A stretch of DNA of 64,000 nucleotides from Sepiola atlantica (taxonomy: Eukaryota > Mollusca > Cephalopoda > Sepiida > Sepiolidae). Of the stretch, positions 21,807-33,120 are shown in pieces. Position numbers and translations under genes: made by a program. Where the stretch lies: positions 146,996,929-147,060,928 of the forward strand of contig OY744520.1 in the NCBI GenBank assembly GCA_963556195.1. The letters are read 5' to 3'. How positions within the stretch are numbered: the first letter of the stretch is position 1; the number at the start of each line of letters is the position of its first letter. The notes beneath the pieces are model-generated. The model had not been told where the DNA came from and did not search any database. It saw nothing but the letters and a program-made list of their open reading frames with translations.

Positions 21807-23406
21807 AATACTTTAAACAAAATTTCATAAATATATTTTCAAGGATATCTTATAGGATAGTATCTAGGGATATCGTCAAACATTCCTAATACGATAATAG
21901 ATGCTTAATATTGGAACAGAGCATAACAATAGGATATGTAAGAGTGAAAAACATATTATTAAAGACTGAACATATTTATTTGCATATTTTTTAATATGTT
22001 CAACTAAAAATGTAATTCACTTAATCCCGTGCTTTTCAAAAAAGGAGCAAGCCAACCTTTTAATTAATAAAAGGATACTTCATTTTTTAATTTTTTTCTA
22101 TAAGTTTCATTACCTTGTGTTGATCTGAAGCGGCCATGATAATGAGATCTAATGCCCCTTTGATAAACATAAAGAACGAAATAATAACCACATGTAGGCA
22201 TAGAAGAAGATATAGATATGACCAGTTTATTAAGCCCAATGATAGACCCCCACCTAAAACTCTTACACCTACTTAAAGATTCCATTCTGTCACTCTACTT
22301 GTCATCGTCAAATAGAAAATTTCCCCACTTTTTATCTTTTTCTATTCCCTTTGTGCATGTAACCTTATCTTACTTATACTATTAATTTAATCTGAATTTT
22401 ATAAACACCTCTCCCACTCCCCAAAAGTTAAATTTTAATAAATATGGCACAAGACTAGTTCCAAACCTCGCATTATAGGTATTCTGCAAAATTACTTTTC
22501 TATTTCATTCCCATTAAGTAAGCTCTTTTAGAAAAATATTTCCACATTCTCACACCTTTGAGATTTTTTATATGAAATTTCTAAAATCAAATGTAATAAT
22601 AATTATCAAATAAAATAAAGAACTAAATAACTATTTATATAAATAAATATAAATATAATTATTTTAAAACACATTTTATTAAAATTGAATATTCAAAATA
22701 AGTCAGATATGCCTATAATCCCTTATTAAATATACCTAGAATCATTTTATCATCTTACTATACCTCGAAATTCCTCACAGAATTTAGAACATTGTAATTA
22801 AGGTAAATAAGATATAAATTTGACCAATTTGTTAAACCGAATATTGGACCCTCATCGATTAATCCTACATAATTCAAAATAGCCCCTTATAAACCCCGTA
22901 TCTTACCTATACCATTAATTTAAACTCTATTTCATGAACACTAAATTTGACCAATTTGTTAAACCGAATGCTAGACCCCCCAGCCACCACTCCTACATAT
23001 ATTCAAAATATCCCACCCCCTTATAACCTACGTATCTTACCTATACAATTAATTTAAACTGTATTTCATTAACACTAGCCTTCCTCGTACTTATATTCAA
23101 CATATTTGCCATTATTAATTTTTTCAAACTTATCTTTTCTTACTGATTATTATTAAGTAGACCATTTTATGAGACCTTTTCCACCGTTTCCTTTTTCATA
23201 CCAACCTCTCATAAATTATCCGTTTGATATTAAATTTCTAGAATAAAATTTGAAGAAAAATAAATAACAATTAGAAAATAAAAATCAAATAACAAAGTAT
23301 ACCTTAGTATAAATAATTATAATCATTTTCATAGAAATGATCTTAAAATTAAATTTTGTAGATTTAATACTGTTATAATCCTAATATAACTTTAAACCCT
23401 TATTAA
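21802..23406. repeat. AT-rich stretch with a diverged triplication
   Basis: The blocks TTTGACCAATTTGTTAAACC, CGTATCTTACCTATAC and AATTTAAACT.TATTTCAT occur near 22815-22940 and again near 22945-23070, about 125 bp apart. A weaker third version spans 22205-22410 (GACCAGTTTATTAAGCCCAA, TATCTTACTTATACTATTAA). No gene is seen. Confidence 0.65.
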
Positions 23407-23640
23407 ATAGAGAGTAGAAAGTGACCTTGGCTTTATATTCGGCAGCCTCGTAACTCTCGCTTCATTTATTTTTTCTTTAAGTCCTCACATTCCATGTTTC
23501 TGACAAAGGGGGAAGAATTGATGTTTTCTGAGTCGGAATATATTCCTCTAACAATTATCGTTGGCTAGTTATTGACTTTGAAGTAGTATTTTTATTAGAT
23601 CCTTACATCAAGTGGCCTCATGCTTTGTCTGGAGCGATTC

Positions 23641-23645
<5 letters not shown>
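23407..23645. repeat. Dispersed repeat family, copy B
   Basis: This is the second copy of the family at 9407-9640, in the same orientation, with small insertions such as GAGTCGGAATATATTCC. It runs directly into a TA microsatellite (23641-23694). Confidence 0.7.

Positions 23646-23694
<49 letters not shown>
23646..23694. repeat. TA microsatellite
   Basis: About 25 TA units. Confidence 0.96.
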
Positions 23695-23696
<2 letters not shown>

Positions 23697-23879
23697 ACCA
23701 TCAAATACTCTATAGTCCTCTATTATGCATATTACATAATTTAGAACATTATACTTTAGCTAAAAATATATAATCATTCTTCTTTCATATCGTCATTTAC
23801 TTCATCCACCCAGACTATAAAAATACTTTTCAGTACGATAAGTATTTCTTGAATTACTTTTTACGCAATACTAATAATA

Positions 23880-24475
23880 TATCAAGCCGCGCGTGCGTGG
23901 CCCCCCTCTGTATGTGAATCGATGTGGCGAGTGTAAAATGCAATACATTTGCGTAATGTGGGGCATTTTTTACCTCCCTTTAACCCCTTGGGGGCGCGAA
24001 CCAGAATTTTTCTGAGGTCAAGGATGCTCATTTTATATCCAGAACAATTGGCTCTACATTTTGGCCAAGTTTCAGAAAAATTGAATGGATGGATCAAACT
24101 TTATGGGAGAAAAGGGTCATTTTTTGCCATTTTGGAGCTTTTGATCCCCTGGGGGCGCGAACCAGATTTTTTCCAAGGTCAGCGATACTTATTTTCTATT
24201 AGGAACAATTTTGGTCAAGTTTCAAAGAAATTTAATGGATGGATGAAAAGTTATGGGGGAAAAATGCTATTTTTTTTCCATTTCTGGGCCTTTTGACCCC
24301 CTAGGGGCTAACCAGATTTTTTTTCAAAAATCGGAGAATGTCACTTTCTAACCTGACCAAAGTTTCAACTTGATGCAACATTTCAGAGAAATTCAATGGA
24401 TGGTTGCGGAGACAAATCCGGACGGACGGACATGCCTCAAAACATAAGTCCCCGATTTTATAAATCGGGGGACCA
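23880..24475. repeat. Element with three internal ~145-bp repeats and a terminal hairpin
   Basis: Three diverged direct repeats each contain GGGGGCGCGAACCAGA (GGGGCTAACCAGA in the third), TTT.GG.CAAGTTTCA and GAAATT.AATGGATGG. The element ends with a hairpin, CCCCGATTT.ATA.AAATCGGGG, at about 24449-24470, preceded by GGACGGACGGACAT. This layout suggests a dispersed repeat family with tandem internal modules. The open frames in it are not conserved between modules. Confidence 0.75.
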
Positions 24476-25127
24476 ATAACTATATTAACATAGATATTCT
24501 AATAATTTAATTCAAATCGATACTTTTACAGAATTACTTCCCTTTAACTAGAAGCTAACACATTTTTAGTTTTTCTTCGTTTTCCACTTTTGATAACGGA
24601 TTTGAATTTCAACTTCCACGCATCGCCCGGTATTTATTCACTTGCGTTTTAGCGATCGTTGATATAACGCGCGCTTTGCTGCCACATATAAACATCTTTT
24701 AATTTCCAACTCTTTTTTATGATCGGAAGCGGGAAGTTGCTTGTTAGAATTTTGCATACATATTTTTGACCTCTCTTATTTCCTATCATGGATATGTAAC
24801 GGAATATCTGTTCTTAGCTTACTGTGTATTAATCATTTGTGATGTCGCTTTACTGTGAATCTTTGAACGCTCAACTAAACACAATATTTTAAATTAGAAA
24901 ATTTATTCGTATTCTATGGAAAAAATAACTACTAAAAATCATTCAAAAAATTGTTTTTAACCTTTCTTAAAACTGCATACAATCTTTTTAAAAACTCAAC
25001 AAATATTTGAAGTATCCGTTTATTACCTAAAAGGTTGACTGACGCGCCTGATGAGAAAATAAGAAAATAATCCGTTTTGAAAAAACTCCAGCTGAAGAGA
25101 ATTTAAATTCTTAGTTTAACATATTAA
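24476..25127. other. Non-coding AT-rich stretch
   Basis: No recognisable gene or repeat family. Confidence 0.5.
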
Positions 25128-25441
<314 letters not shown>

Positions 25442-25454
25442 CTATATATATAAT

Positions 25455-25662
25455 CTTATAAGCTAATGAACGTATTATTAGAATATATATTCTATGCAAC
25501 ACTGAGTAACATAGGTACATTGTTTTCTTTTTATTCGGGAAGGGGAAGTTTTAGCATTTAGGAGGTACATATATATAAACTTAGGTTTATGTATATGTTT
25601 ATATATATTTCGTTGTACAGAATAAACTCTTAAAGTATAAACCAATCATAATAAATTTTAAA
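25455..25662. repeat. Dispersed repeat X, partial copy
   Basis: It contains AATATATATTCTATGCAACA, GAGTAACATAGGTACATTGT and TTTTAGCATTTAGGAGGTAC, matching the X copies at 13033-13140 and 13840-13900. It leads directly into the non-autonomous mariner at 25663. Confidence 0.6.
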
Positions 25663-26190
25663 ATATACGAGGCTTATTTAAAACACGTGACAGGGTTGGG
25701 ACCCTAATCTTCTTCAAAGAATGTCCCTTTTGCTTGCACACACTTAGCCCACCGATCCATCCACTGCCGGAATCACCCCGGGAAGTCTTCTTTTGGAATG
25801 GTGTTCATCTCCGTTGTCTCGTACCGCATACTCTCTTTTTTACGCACTCTCTCCACAACAGCTGCACTCCGAGCAGTTTGGGGCCTGCTAGAACGCTTGT
25901 CACTCTCCGCTGATGTGCGGCCATTTTTTAATCGGTTGAACCACTCCATAATTTATGTTACACATCGCATCTTCTCCAAACACTTGCTGAATCTAATGCG
26001 ACGGCGGAGATGAACACCATTCCAAAAGAAGATTTCCAGAGGTGTTTCCGGCAGTGGATGGATCGGTGGGCTAAATGTGTGCAAGCACAAGGGGCCTACT
26101 TTGAAGGCAATTGGGACCCCAACCCCGTCACATATTTGAAATAATTTTTCTGGCCTTAGGTCGGATACTTTTTAGACAGGCGTCGTATAT
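25663..26190. mobile_element. Non-autonomous mariner with long inverted ends
   Basis: The outer ends are inverted: TATACGAGGCTTATTTAAAA on the left, and on the right the reverse complement of TATACGACGCCTGTCTAAAA. Inside the left end the minus strand codes for the mariner C-terminus (MNTIPKEDFPG, FRQWMDRWAKCVQAKGTFFE). Inside the right end the plus strand codes for the same region (MNTIPKEDFQRCFRQWMDRW, then AKCVQAQGAYFEG, NPVTYLK and a stop). The middle (about 25840-25993) is a minus-strand piece of the N-terminal region matching 12430-12575. So two copies of the 3' end face outward around a scrap of the 5' end, giving terminal inverted repeats of roughly 150 bp. No functional transposase. 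Confidence 0.88.
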
Positions 26191-26204
26191 TTTGAGCAAC
26201 GCGG

Positions 26205-26560
26205 TGAGTAACATAGGCATATTATTCTTATGTAAACTTTACCATTTAAGACATGCGTTCACCCAAAACCCCATCCTCCCCCAAATAATTTAAAAATAAG
26301 TTAGATACAAAGCATATAAAAGTGAAAAGAATTGCGCCATATCAAATAATCAGTTATATTACATAATACATTTTAAAAAGGATTCGTGTTCGCACGTGAG
26401 CCTCAATAATATACACGTGCTTATCATTGATTCTTGGCAACCGGATGAGTAATCTGGGCACATTTTTTATTGTGTTAATAAAGGATGTGCCACCGAATCC
26501 GTACCATACCATCAAAGAAAAACAAAAAGACATTAACATTTAAAACTAATGCTACATTTA
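26205..26560. repeat. Dispersed repeat X, copy 2
   Basis: It matches 12825-13210 in block order: GGTGAGTAACATAGGCATAT, GTGAGCCTCAATAATATACA, GATGAGTAATCTGGGCACAT, GACATTAACATTTAAAA. As in copy 1, it begins within about 15 bp of a mariner terminal repeat. Confidence 0.65.
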
Positions 26561-27211
26561 TCACGCGTCGTCCGTGGATCGGTATTAATGTCATTTTCTG
26601 TTATAAAAGTAAAAACAAAAGTGCTCAATTACTTATGACACTACACACCAGTATGATTTTCCATCGATACCTTCAGTTTCACAGAAACACTGGAAACTCG
26701 TACTAATGTAAAATGTCAATTGAAATATCCGTTTTACATGCTGACATGTGTTGGACGTCTTTTAGAAATGTACTTCAAAACAATGCATCTCTGGGCAGGA
26801 CATTATATATCCATCTTTCTCCAAAATTCATCATTATCGTTTTTTTCACTTTTTCCTCGGCTTTTCCCTGTGAACTGACTCAGCTACCTCAACTGTTCTA
26901 CATCTCTTAACCCTAAGAACGCTCATCCATTATTTCAATGTGATTATACTATCGAAGTCTTCTATGTGGCACCTATTTCACCATACTCTTTAGCTTTAAT
27001 CTTCCTCTGAGGTAATCAGATCTAAGTCTGTCTGTAAGGTTAACATTACACACCTACCGTATCATTTTCATAACATTTATATCCATGCAACGCATCTCCT
27101 CAACCCTTACTGCCCAAGTTTCACTGTCATACATTATAAAACTAGGTACACGTACATAATAGACTGTATCTGTGATCGACACTGGAAACGCTATGTTGGT
27201 TAGTAATGCCC

Positions 27212-27251
<40 letters not shown>

Positions 27252-27474
27252 GTTGCATTCCTATCGTCATAGGAAAAATCAATCCGTAAGCAAAACTTAC
27301 ATCTGTTCTTTCAATTTCTTTATTTTCATATATCGTTGAACAACCACAACCATATCTTTTATTTGTTTTTCAATTTCTTTACCTTTATATATTGACGAAC
27401 ACCTGTAATTCCTCTTTGACTCACAAACATTTTTTTATATATTAATATTTTATTTTTTTATGTGTATGTTTTCC
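26561..27474. other. Non-coding AT-rich stretch
   Basis: A short TA run lies at 27210-27247. Two similar pieces, TCTTTCAATTTCTTTA and TTTTTCAATTTCTTTA, lie near 27305 and 27366. No gene is recognised. Confidence 0.5.
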
Positions 27475-28030
27475 GAATTAAATACTTTTTGTACATCTTA
27501 CGCGCGTTTCACAGCAACATCAAGAGTAATACACAGTCTTAATCTTTACCTCTTTGTCATTAGAGAGATTGCTGATTCAATAGTAATAGGAAAAAATACA
27601 TACTTCCAAAGATATGAGAAAGTAATATGGGAAAAGTTTAAAAAAAGAGTGATTGACAAAGTTAACAGTAAGCTAAAATGAAAAAAAAAAAACTCATATG
27701 AAAAAAAAGTTTTGAATTTGCTTGTGAGAGACGGTCTGAACAGTCGGTTCAAGTTTTGTGAACAAGATTTTGTTAGTGGTGGTACTGGATATTTGTCACA
27801 AATTTTCTTGTGAGTCTTTTCATGCGATTTTTTTCATATATTTTGGCTTTGCCAATAACTTTTAAAAAACTTTTCCCATCTTCCTTTCTCAGGTCTTTGG
27901 AATGATGTGTTTTTCTTATTACTATTTAGTAAACCATTTCTATGATGATCAACGACGTTAAGATGAAGATTATGTATTTCGCTTGATTTTGCTGTGAAAC
28001 GCGTGTAAGATGTGAAAAATGTATTAAATG
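27475..28030. repeat. Long fold-back, arms about 230 bp
   Basis: The left arm (about 27475-27705) and right arm (about 27800-28030) are imperfect reverse complements. Matching landmarks are ACATCTTACGCGCGTTTCAC with GTGAAACGCGTGTAAGATGT, and CCAAAGATATGAGAAAG with CTTTCTCAGGTCTTTGG. The spacer is about 95 bp and includes the inner inverted pair ACGGTCTGAACAGTC. The 73-residue plus-strand frame lies wholly in the left arm and has no known motif. This looks like a fold-back transposon or an inverted duplication. Confidence 0.85.
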
Positions 28031-28163
28031 TAGAATAAAATGAACATAAAAAATTAAATATACAAAATTTGGTTTGTGCGACAAAGAAAAGTCAGTGATA
28101 ATGTGTTCGAGCCCAATAAGTATTTTTGACTCAGAATAATTTATTTATGAATAAAACACACAG

Positions 28164-28225
<62 letters not shown>
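28164..28225. repeat. TA microsatellite
   Basis: About 30 TA units. Confidence 0.96.
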
Positions 28226-29074
28226 TAGATTACGCGTGACCAGTTCGGTCACAACGACTACTGCTATTCGTTCGACTTTGAATTCATTTGAAAATTCATA
28301 AAGTGACATATCTATTCATAAATTTCTACTGCATTACTAAAAACAATACGTCTCTTTAGTTTTATATTATCCGCAGGAAAACCAATTATGCCATTTATAT
28401 ACGTGTTTACGGTGTATACTAACACACTATGTTTATTTGCTCTAAAATCTCACAGAGACATCAAGAAATATAAGATACACATATAAAAATAGATAATAAC
28501 ATGATGTAGTTTGCTAGGAGCATTCTGTGTAATATGCATATAGAGGAGTCAAAGAAAGAAGGATATCACAATGCAAGAATTGGGAATGTGTCGGTATTGA
28601 GAAGAAGGAATAAAACGAAATGATTTTTATAAAATCATTTCGTTTTATTCCTTATTAACTCTTACTTGTTTGATCACAACTTCTACAATGTGTGTGACTG
28701 TGTTCCGTTTTGAGGTATCATTTCAAGACTACTAAGAGTAAGACTCGTAAGATTTACTATAAAAATAAATAAATTAAAAATAACTTCGTTTTGTCCTCCT
28801 CAACACTAAATATTTCACTTTCTTGCATGGTAATAGCAATTTATGACTCCGCTCCCTCTATAAGTAGCAAAGAGAGGAATGGGTGACATTTTTAATGAAT
28901 TTTAAATTCCGTATCATAAGAACAACAATAATAATTATTATTTCAAGTGTAACTATATCCAAGTACTAAGTTATATTTTAGCACATATTTTGTGTTATTG
29001 AATTATATAGGAAAAAAGCCTTAGGAAAACAAATGTTAATGAATCATAATAATAATAATAATAATAATAATTTT
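28226..29074. other. Non-coding stretch with an ATA run
   Basis: No gene is seen. An AAT/ATA run lies at 29046-29070 and the palindrome at 28605-28653 is listed separately. Confidence 0.5.
28605..28653. repeat. Perfect 23-bp inverted repeat with 3-bp loop
   Basis: The left arm AAGGAATAAAACGAAATGAT and TTT is the exact reverse complement of 28631-28653. The loop is TAT. The RNA would form a long hairpin, but the sequence shows no further sign of a microRNA precursor. Confidence 0.9.
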
Positions 29075-29650
29075 CGATTTTGTTGATATAACTAAACTTT
29101 ATTTTTAGTTCTTGCTAAGCTGGAGCTACGTAAGTTTGAAATAAAATATCACATTAATCTCGACAGTTTAATTGATGTGTAAATACTCTTTGTAGAACGC
29201 AAGTCGCAAAAACGCCCCACCCACTCCCCTTTCTTCGTTCCAATACTACATCACTTCCACTCGGTGACCAGGTCATTCTAAAAGATTCAGTGCGACGGAA
29301 GAAGTTGTTTAAAATCTACTTTCTATGAGCCCATGTTTGCATTTATCCTAAAAATGTTGTTAATTTTCGATTTTGTTTTTCTCGTTTGTCAATAAAACTA
29401 AAATTAATTTTTAATTCTTGCTTAGCTGGGGGGAAAAGCATGTTTGAAATAAAAGACAGCATTTATCATGAAACTTTAATTGATGTGTAAATGTGTAAGA
29501 TGCTCTTCGTAGAATACAAGTCGCAAAAACGGCTCATACTCTTTCGTTCAACTACTACATCACTTCCCCTCGGTGACCAGGTCATTCTAATATATGCGGT
29601 GCGACGGAAGAAGACGGCATAAGATAAGTGGTTTAAAATATATGTTTGTC
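29075..29650. repeat. Tandem duplication, unit about 290 bp
   Basis: Two diverged direct copies share TTCTTGCT.AGCTGG, TTTAATTGATGTGTAAAT, AAGTCGCAAAAACG, ACTACATCACTTCC, CTCGGTGACCAGGTCATTCT and GTGCGACGGAAGAAG. The unit length is similar to the SINE-like pair near 1 kb and the ribozyme pair near 33 kb, but I see no hammerhead core in it. Confidence 0.85.
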
Positions 29651-29779
29651 ATGTCTATCGAAAATGTCCCTTCATGTATGTGTGATAGTGACTTGCCCTT
29701 CATGAAAATGTGATAAACACTATCCTTGTGACAGAATTACAGGCAAATTAAGTATGATCATGATGTTGCGACAAGCGTG
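29651..29779. other. Short non-coding spacer
   Basis: ATGTCCCTTCATG and GCCCTTCATG echo each other near 29665 and 29695. Nothing else is seen. Confidence 0.4.
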
Positions 29780-32498
29780 ACACCATTACAAATGTCTGCA
29801 AGTAAAAGCGCTAGCCTTGCGAATCATAAAAAAAGGTCTGAGTGTCATGATAGGCAGGTGCTCTCGTTGGCCAACATGGGGATCCGGTCCGAATCCTGCA
29901 AATGTTAGCTCATTGAGTTTCAGGAACAATACCACGGACCACAAACACGTAAGGAACTTCTCTAATTCCAGATATGACAAGGACACAGACAAAACATAAG
30001 AAAGTAGGAATAAAAAGAACAAACCAAAATGTCATAGAATGGAATGGTTTACAAAAGAGAACACACTGGTAATGGAATGCTACTAAAAAGCAACCACCAC
30101 ACAACTTGATATATTCGGAAGCAAAATAAAAAACGTATGAAACTAAAGAGAGAAAACAGGACTGGCTAAAAGAATGGACCGACAAAGCCTAGATGGGAAA
30201 TGAGAGTGGACACCCAGATAACCAAACTTCGAAAAGAAACTAAAAACCGTAAACAGGGTGAAAGAGAACAGGACACGATGGAAGAGCAGAAATTTGAATC
30301 ACAAGGAAAGACTAAATAAGAAACATGAATAATTAAGTAAAAGATAGCAGCAATAGAAGAAAGACTGAGACGATATCGATATAAATCGGAACAGCACAAA
30401 CAGAACAGTGCCTTTGAAAACAATGAAAGCCAGTTTAACAAAAACGAAAACGGAGAAAGAACAACAATAGAACAACCGGACCCGACAGAGACAGAACACT
30501 TCTGGAGCAAGATATGGGAAAAACCTAAAAGAAACACAGCAAAAATGCCAAATGGTTGAAAAATATAAAAGATGAACTACATAAATTTAAAGAGGGAACA
30601 GAAACAGACTTTAATAAAGAAACGATTAAGATGACCCGAAGGAAAATGGCACCATGAAACACATCAGGCAATGATGGAATACATGTGTTCTTGTTTAAAA
30701 ATGCACGATTCTACATGAAAGGCTAGCGCAGAAACTGAGATGTATCCACAAACCAGACGTACCAGAGTGGATGACTAAAGGAATGACAACGCTAATACAA
30801 AAATATGCCAAAAAGAGAACGATCCAAAGCAACTACAGCCCAATAACCTGTTGTCGAAAATCCTAATGGAACAAGTCTACCAATCCCTGAACAATCGTTG
30901 ACTGCCTCCTGAGGAACAAAAAGAATATCAGAAAGGGAAGAGAAAGACACATAATCTGCGATACATAGATCAAAAGATCCTGAAGGAAGGAAAAATCAGA
31001 AAAAAGAACATAGCCATGACATTGATTGACTATAAGAAAGCTTACGACAGAATCCCCAAGCATGAATGATTGAATTCTTACAAATATACAAGATACCCAA
31101 CAAGATTATTAGTTTTATCAAAAAAAGCAATTGAAACGGGGAGACTAGAGCTAGAGAAATACATAACTCAAAACACGGAAAAGCTAAATAACGCAGCAGG
31201 AGACACTAACAACTCGGGAAGCACCGAAACCAGAAACAGAACGATAAGAAAAATGGGGAGAAGAAAATACATAGACGCTTCATAAGACTGACAAGAGAAT
31301 AATCCAACGAAAATAGCTGGGCATGGCCAAGACAATGACACTTGAATAGGGGAATCGAATCTTTATTGACGGCTGCACAGAACAATGCGATTAGGGCAAA
31401 CTACATTAAAGCTAAAATAGATAAAACCCAGGAAAACCGTAAATGCAGACGAAACAGTAAATCATATAAGAAGTGTATGCAGCTAACTAGCGCAAAAAGA
31501 ATGCAAGAACAGACATGACTGTGTGCGGAAAGCAATACATTGGGAACTGTGCAAACGATTGCATTTCGAACACGCAGACACATGGTACACACATTACTGG
31601 ACAACGAAAAACAAAAAAATCCTCTGGAATATTACTTAACAAACAAATAAACGCATACAAGCAAGGAGACCGAATGTCATAATAATTGACAAGAAGGAAA
31701 AATCCTGTCAAATTGTAGACTTCGCCGTTCCAGCAGACACAGAGTGAAGATCAAAGAGAGGGAAAACGAAGGAAATACACGGAACTTGCCAGAGAAATTA
31801 AAGGAATATGGAGCATGAAAAAAGTCAATATAATACTAATAATCGTAGGAGTATTTGGAACAGTCCCCCAAAACTAGAGAAAAGACTGAGAGAAATTGGA
31901 ATCAAGAGGATCACTGAGACCATACAAAAGACTGCAATTATCAAAACAGCTGCCATCTTCAGGAAAATCCTCGAATGCGGAAACCAACTCGCATAAGCAA
32001 CCAGTCAAATGGAAGTTACAATAGAAAGAAAGCAAAACAACAGGAAGTACACCACTGTACGAACCAAATAACATACACTGCAAGAAATATTATAAGATCC
32101 CTCCTACTAAAAAACGGGAGTAAAGAGAAGAAAAAATGATAGCGCCAGCCTCGGCTGACAACACAAAATAGTCGTAGAAGATCTAGGAGGATGAGAAAAC
32201 CGAGGAGAGACAGCACAAACCAGACCTCCACTGGAAGAGTGCGGAGAATGCTGGGGCCTTGGAGAGGCTTATTGCCACCCAAATCCCAGGGGATACCAAT
32301 GGTCCTTACCAGCGAGAAATCAATGGTAAGCGGCTACAGCGATACCGAAAAGTCATTTGCAATGGTTATAAAAAAGAGTTGGATAGTACTAGAAATCTGG
32401 CGAGGCTTGTTGTCACTCAGATTCCAGAGGAACACCACCGATTATTATCAGTAATTCCTTACTAACGATGACTTGTGTGAGAACACCTAGTACGTGCA

Positions 32499-32533
<35 letters not shown>
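29780..32533 (+). mobile_element. Decayed R4-like non-LTR retrotransposon
   Basis: A tRNA-like string (GGATCCGGTCCGAATCCTGC, near 29880) precedes a much decayed coding region. At 30900-31060 the plus strand reads EQKEYQKGKRKTHNLRYID, QKILKEGKIRKKNIAM and LIDYKKAYDRIPKHE. The D of LIDYKKAYD is the motif A aspartate of reverse transcriptase. The segment with the second catalytic pair (YADD-like) is missing, so the RT domain carries an internal deletion. At about 31660-31750 the frame RPNVIIIDKKEKSCQIVDFA and VPADTE matches the restriction-like endonuclease of R4/Dong-type LINEs, with the expected PD changed to PN. ERLREIGIKR and RKILECG-like blocks follow. The 3' end carries two similar GAGGCTT.TTG.CAC segments and an ATA/AAT tail (32498-32533). 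Inactive. The minus-strand frames in this region are shadows. Confidence 0.8.
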
Positions 32534-32535
<2 letters not shown>

Positions 32536-32606
32536 GATGACGTCTGACAATGAGATTGATGTCATAAATCTACTATTCATCCATTATATTTGCTATAGAT
32601 GATTGA

Positions 32607-32641
<35 letters not shown>

Positions 32642-32696
32642 AATTTATTATTTTATGTATTTACGAAAAATATTATATAGAGATATAATATATTAT
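32534..32696. other. Short spacer with TA run
   Basis: A TA run lies at 32609-32638. No gene is seen. Confidence 0.6.
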
Positions 32697-32767
32697 GTAC
32701 ACATGTTCACTATTAACTTTAATAGTGCTCGATACGTGAATAGGGTAATTAAGCTACACAGAGGCGT

Positions 32768-32770
<3 letters not shown>
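32697..32770. repeat. Fragment shared with the fold-back at 37.5 kb
   Basis: AGTGCTCGATACGTGAATAG and AATTAAGCTACACAGAGGC match 37532-37615 (AGTGCTCGATACGTAAGTAG, AATTAAGCTACACAGAGGC). Here the element is cut short by the TA run that precedes the ribozyme units. Confidence 0.8.

Positions 32771-32821
<51 letters not shown>
32771..32821. repeat. TA microsatellite bordering the ribozyme units
   Basis: About 25 TA units. Confidence 0.95.
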
Positions 32822-32826
<5 letters not shown>

Positions 32827-33120
32827 TTTGTTATTGTTTATTTATCTATGGACGTATACGTTTCGTCTCTTTTCAATCGAGACTCATCAGCATAGAAGTT
32901 TGACTATTCACTACCGGTCACACGATTACGAGTATTTATAAACCCAAATCCAACGTCGTTAACCGATCGGCCAATTCTGAATAGCTTATAAACAATGATA
33001 ATTTTAACACATTTAAAGCGGCGAGACATACAGACATTCAACTTCTATGATGCATATAAAGCAAGTGACGTCACGCTGTGTTAGTTAGTGCTCTACCTTT
33101 TTACGAGGAGCTTCAAATAT
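32822..33120 (-). mobile_element. Retrozyme-like unit 1 (299 bp, with hammerhead)
   Basis: This is the first of two direct copies. Both contain AAATATTTGTTATTG, CTACCGGTCACACGATT, AACGTCGTTAACCGATCGG, CCAATTCTGAATAGCTTATA and GCGGCGAGACATACAG. The offset between equivalent positions, including the predicted cleavage sites, is exactly 299 bp. A complete hammerhead lies on the minus strand at 32846-32895. There is no coding capacity. Tandem hammerhead units of about 300 bp are the hallmark of animal retrozymes and also occur in the terminal repeats of Penelope-like elements. Confidence 0.8.
32846..32895 (-). ncRNA. Type I hammerhead ribozyme, apparently intact
   Basis: Read on the minus strand: stem I TCTATG (pairs with CATAGA downstream), core CTGATGA, stem II GTCTC / GAGAC with loop GATTGAAAA, core GAAA, then stem III with A-CG, loop TATA, CG-T, then C as the cleavage-site base, then CATAG. 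Every conserved core position is present (C3 to A9, G12 A13 A14, the A15.1-U16.1 pair) and the cleavage triplet is GUC. Stem I is 6 bp and open, which makes this type I. Stem III is only 3 bp, as in Penelope-like and metazoan retrozyme hammerheads. Predicted cleavage is between plus-strand positions 32851 and 32850. The same strand also reads ADESRLKRDETYTS, so a decayed coding end is the alternative explanation, but compensating pairs in all three stems favour the ribozyme. Confidence 0.88.

Noticed and set aside
25045..25090. Hammerhead core CTGATGAG
   Set aside because: No stem II and no correctly placed GAAA.
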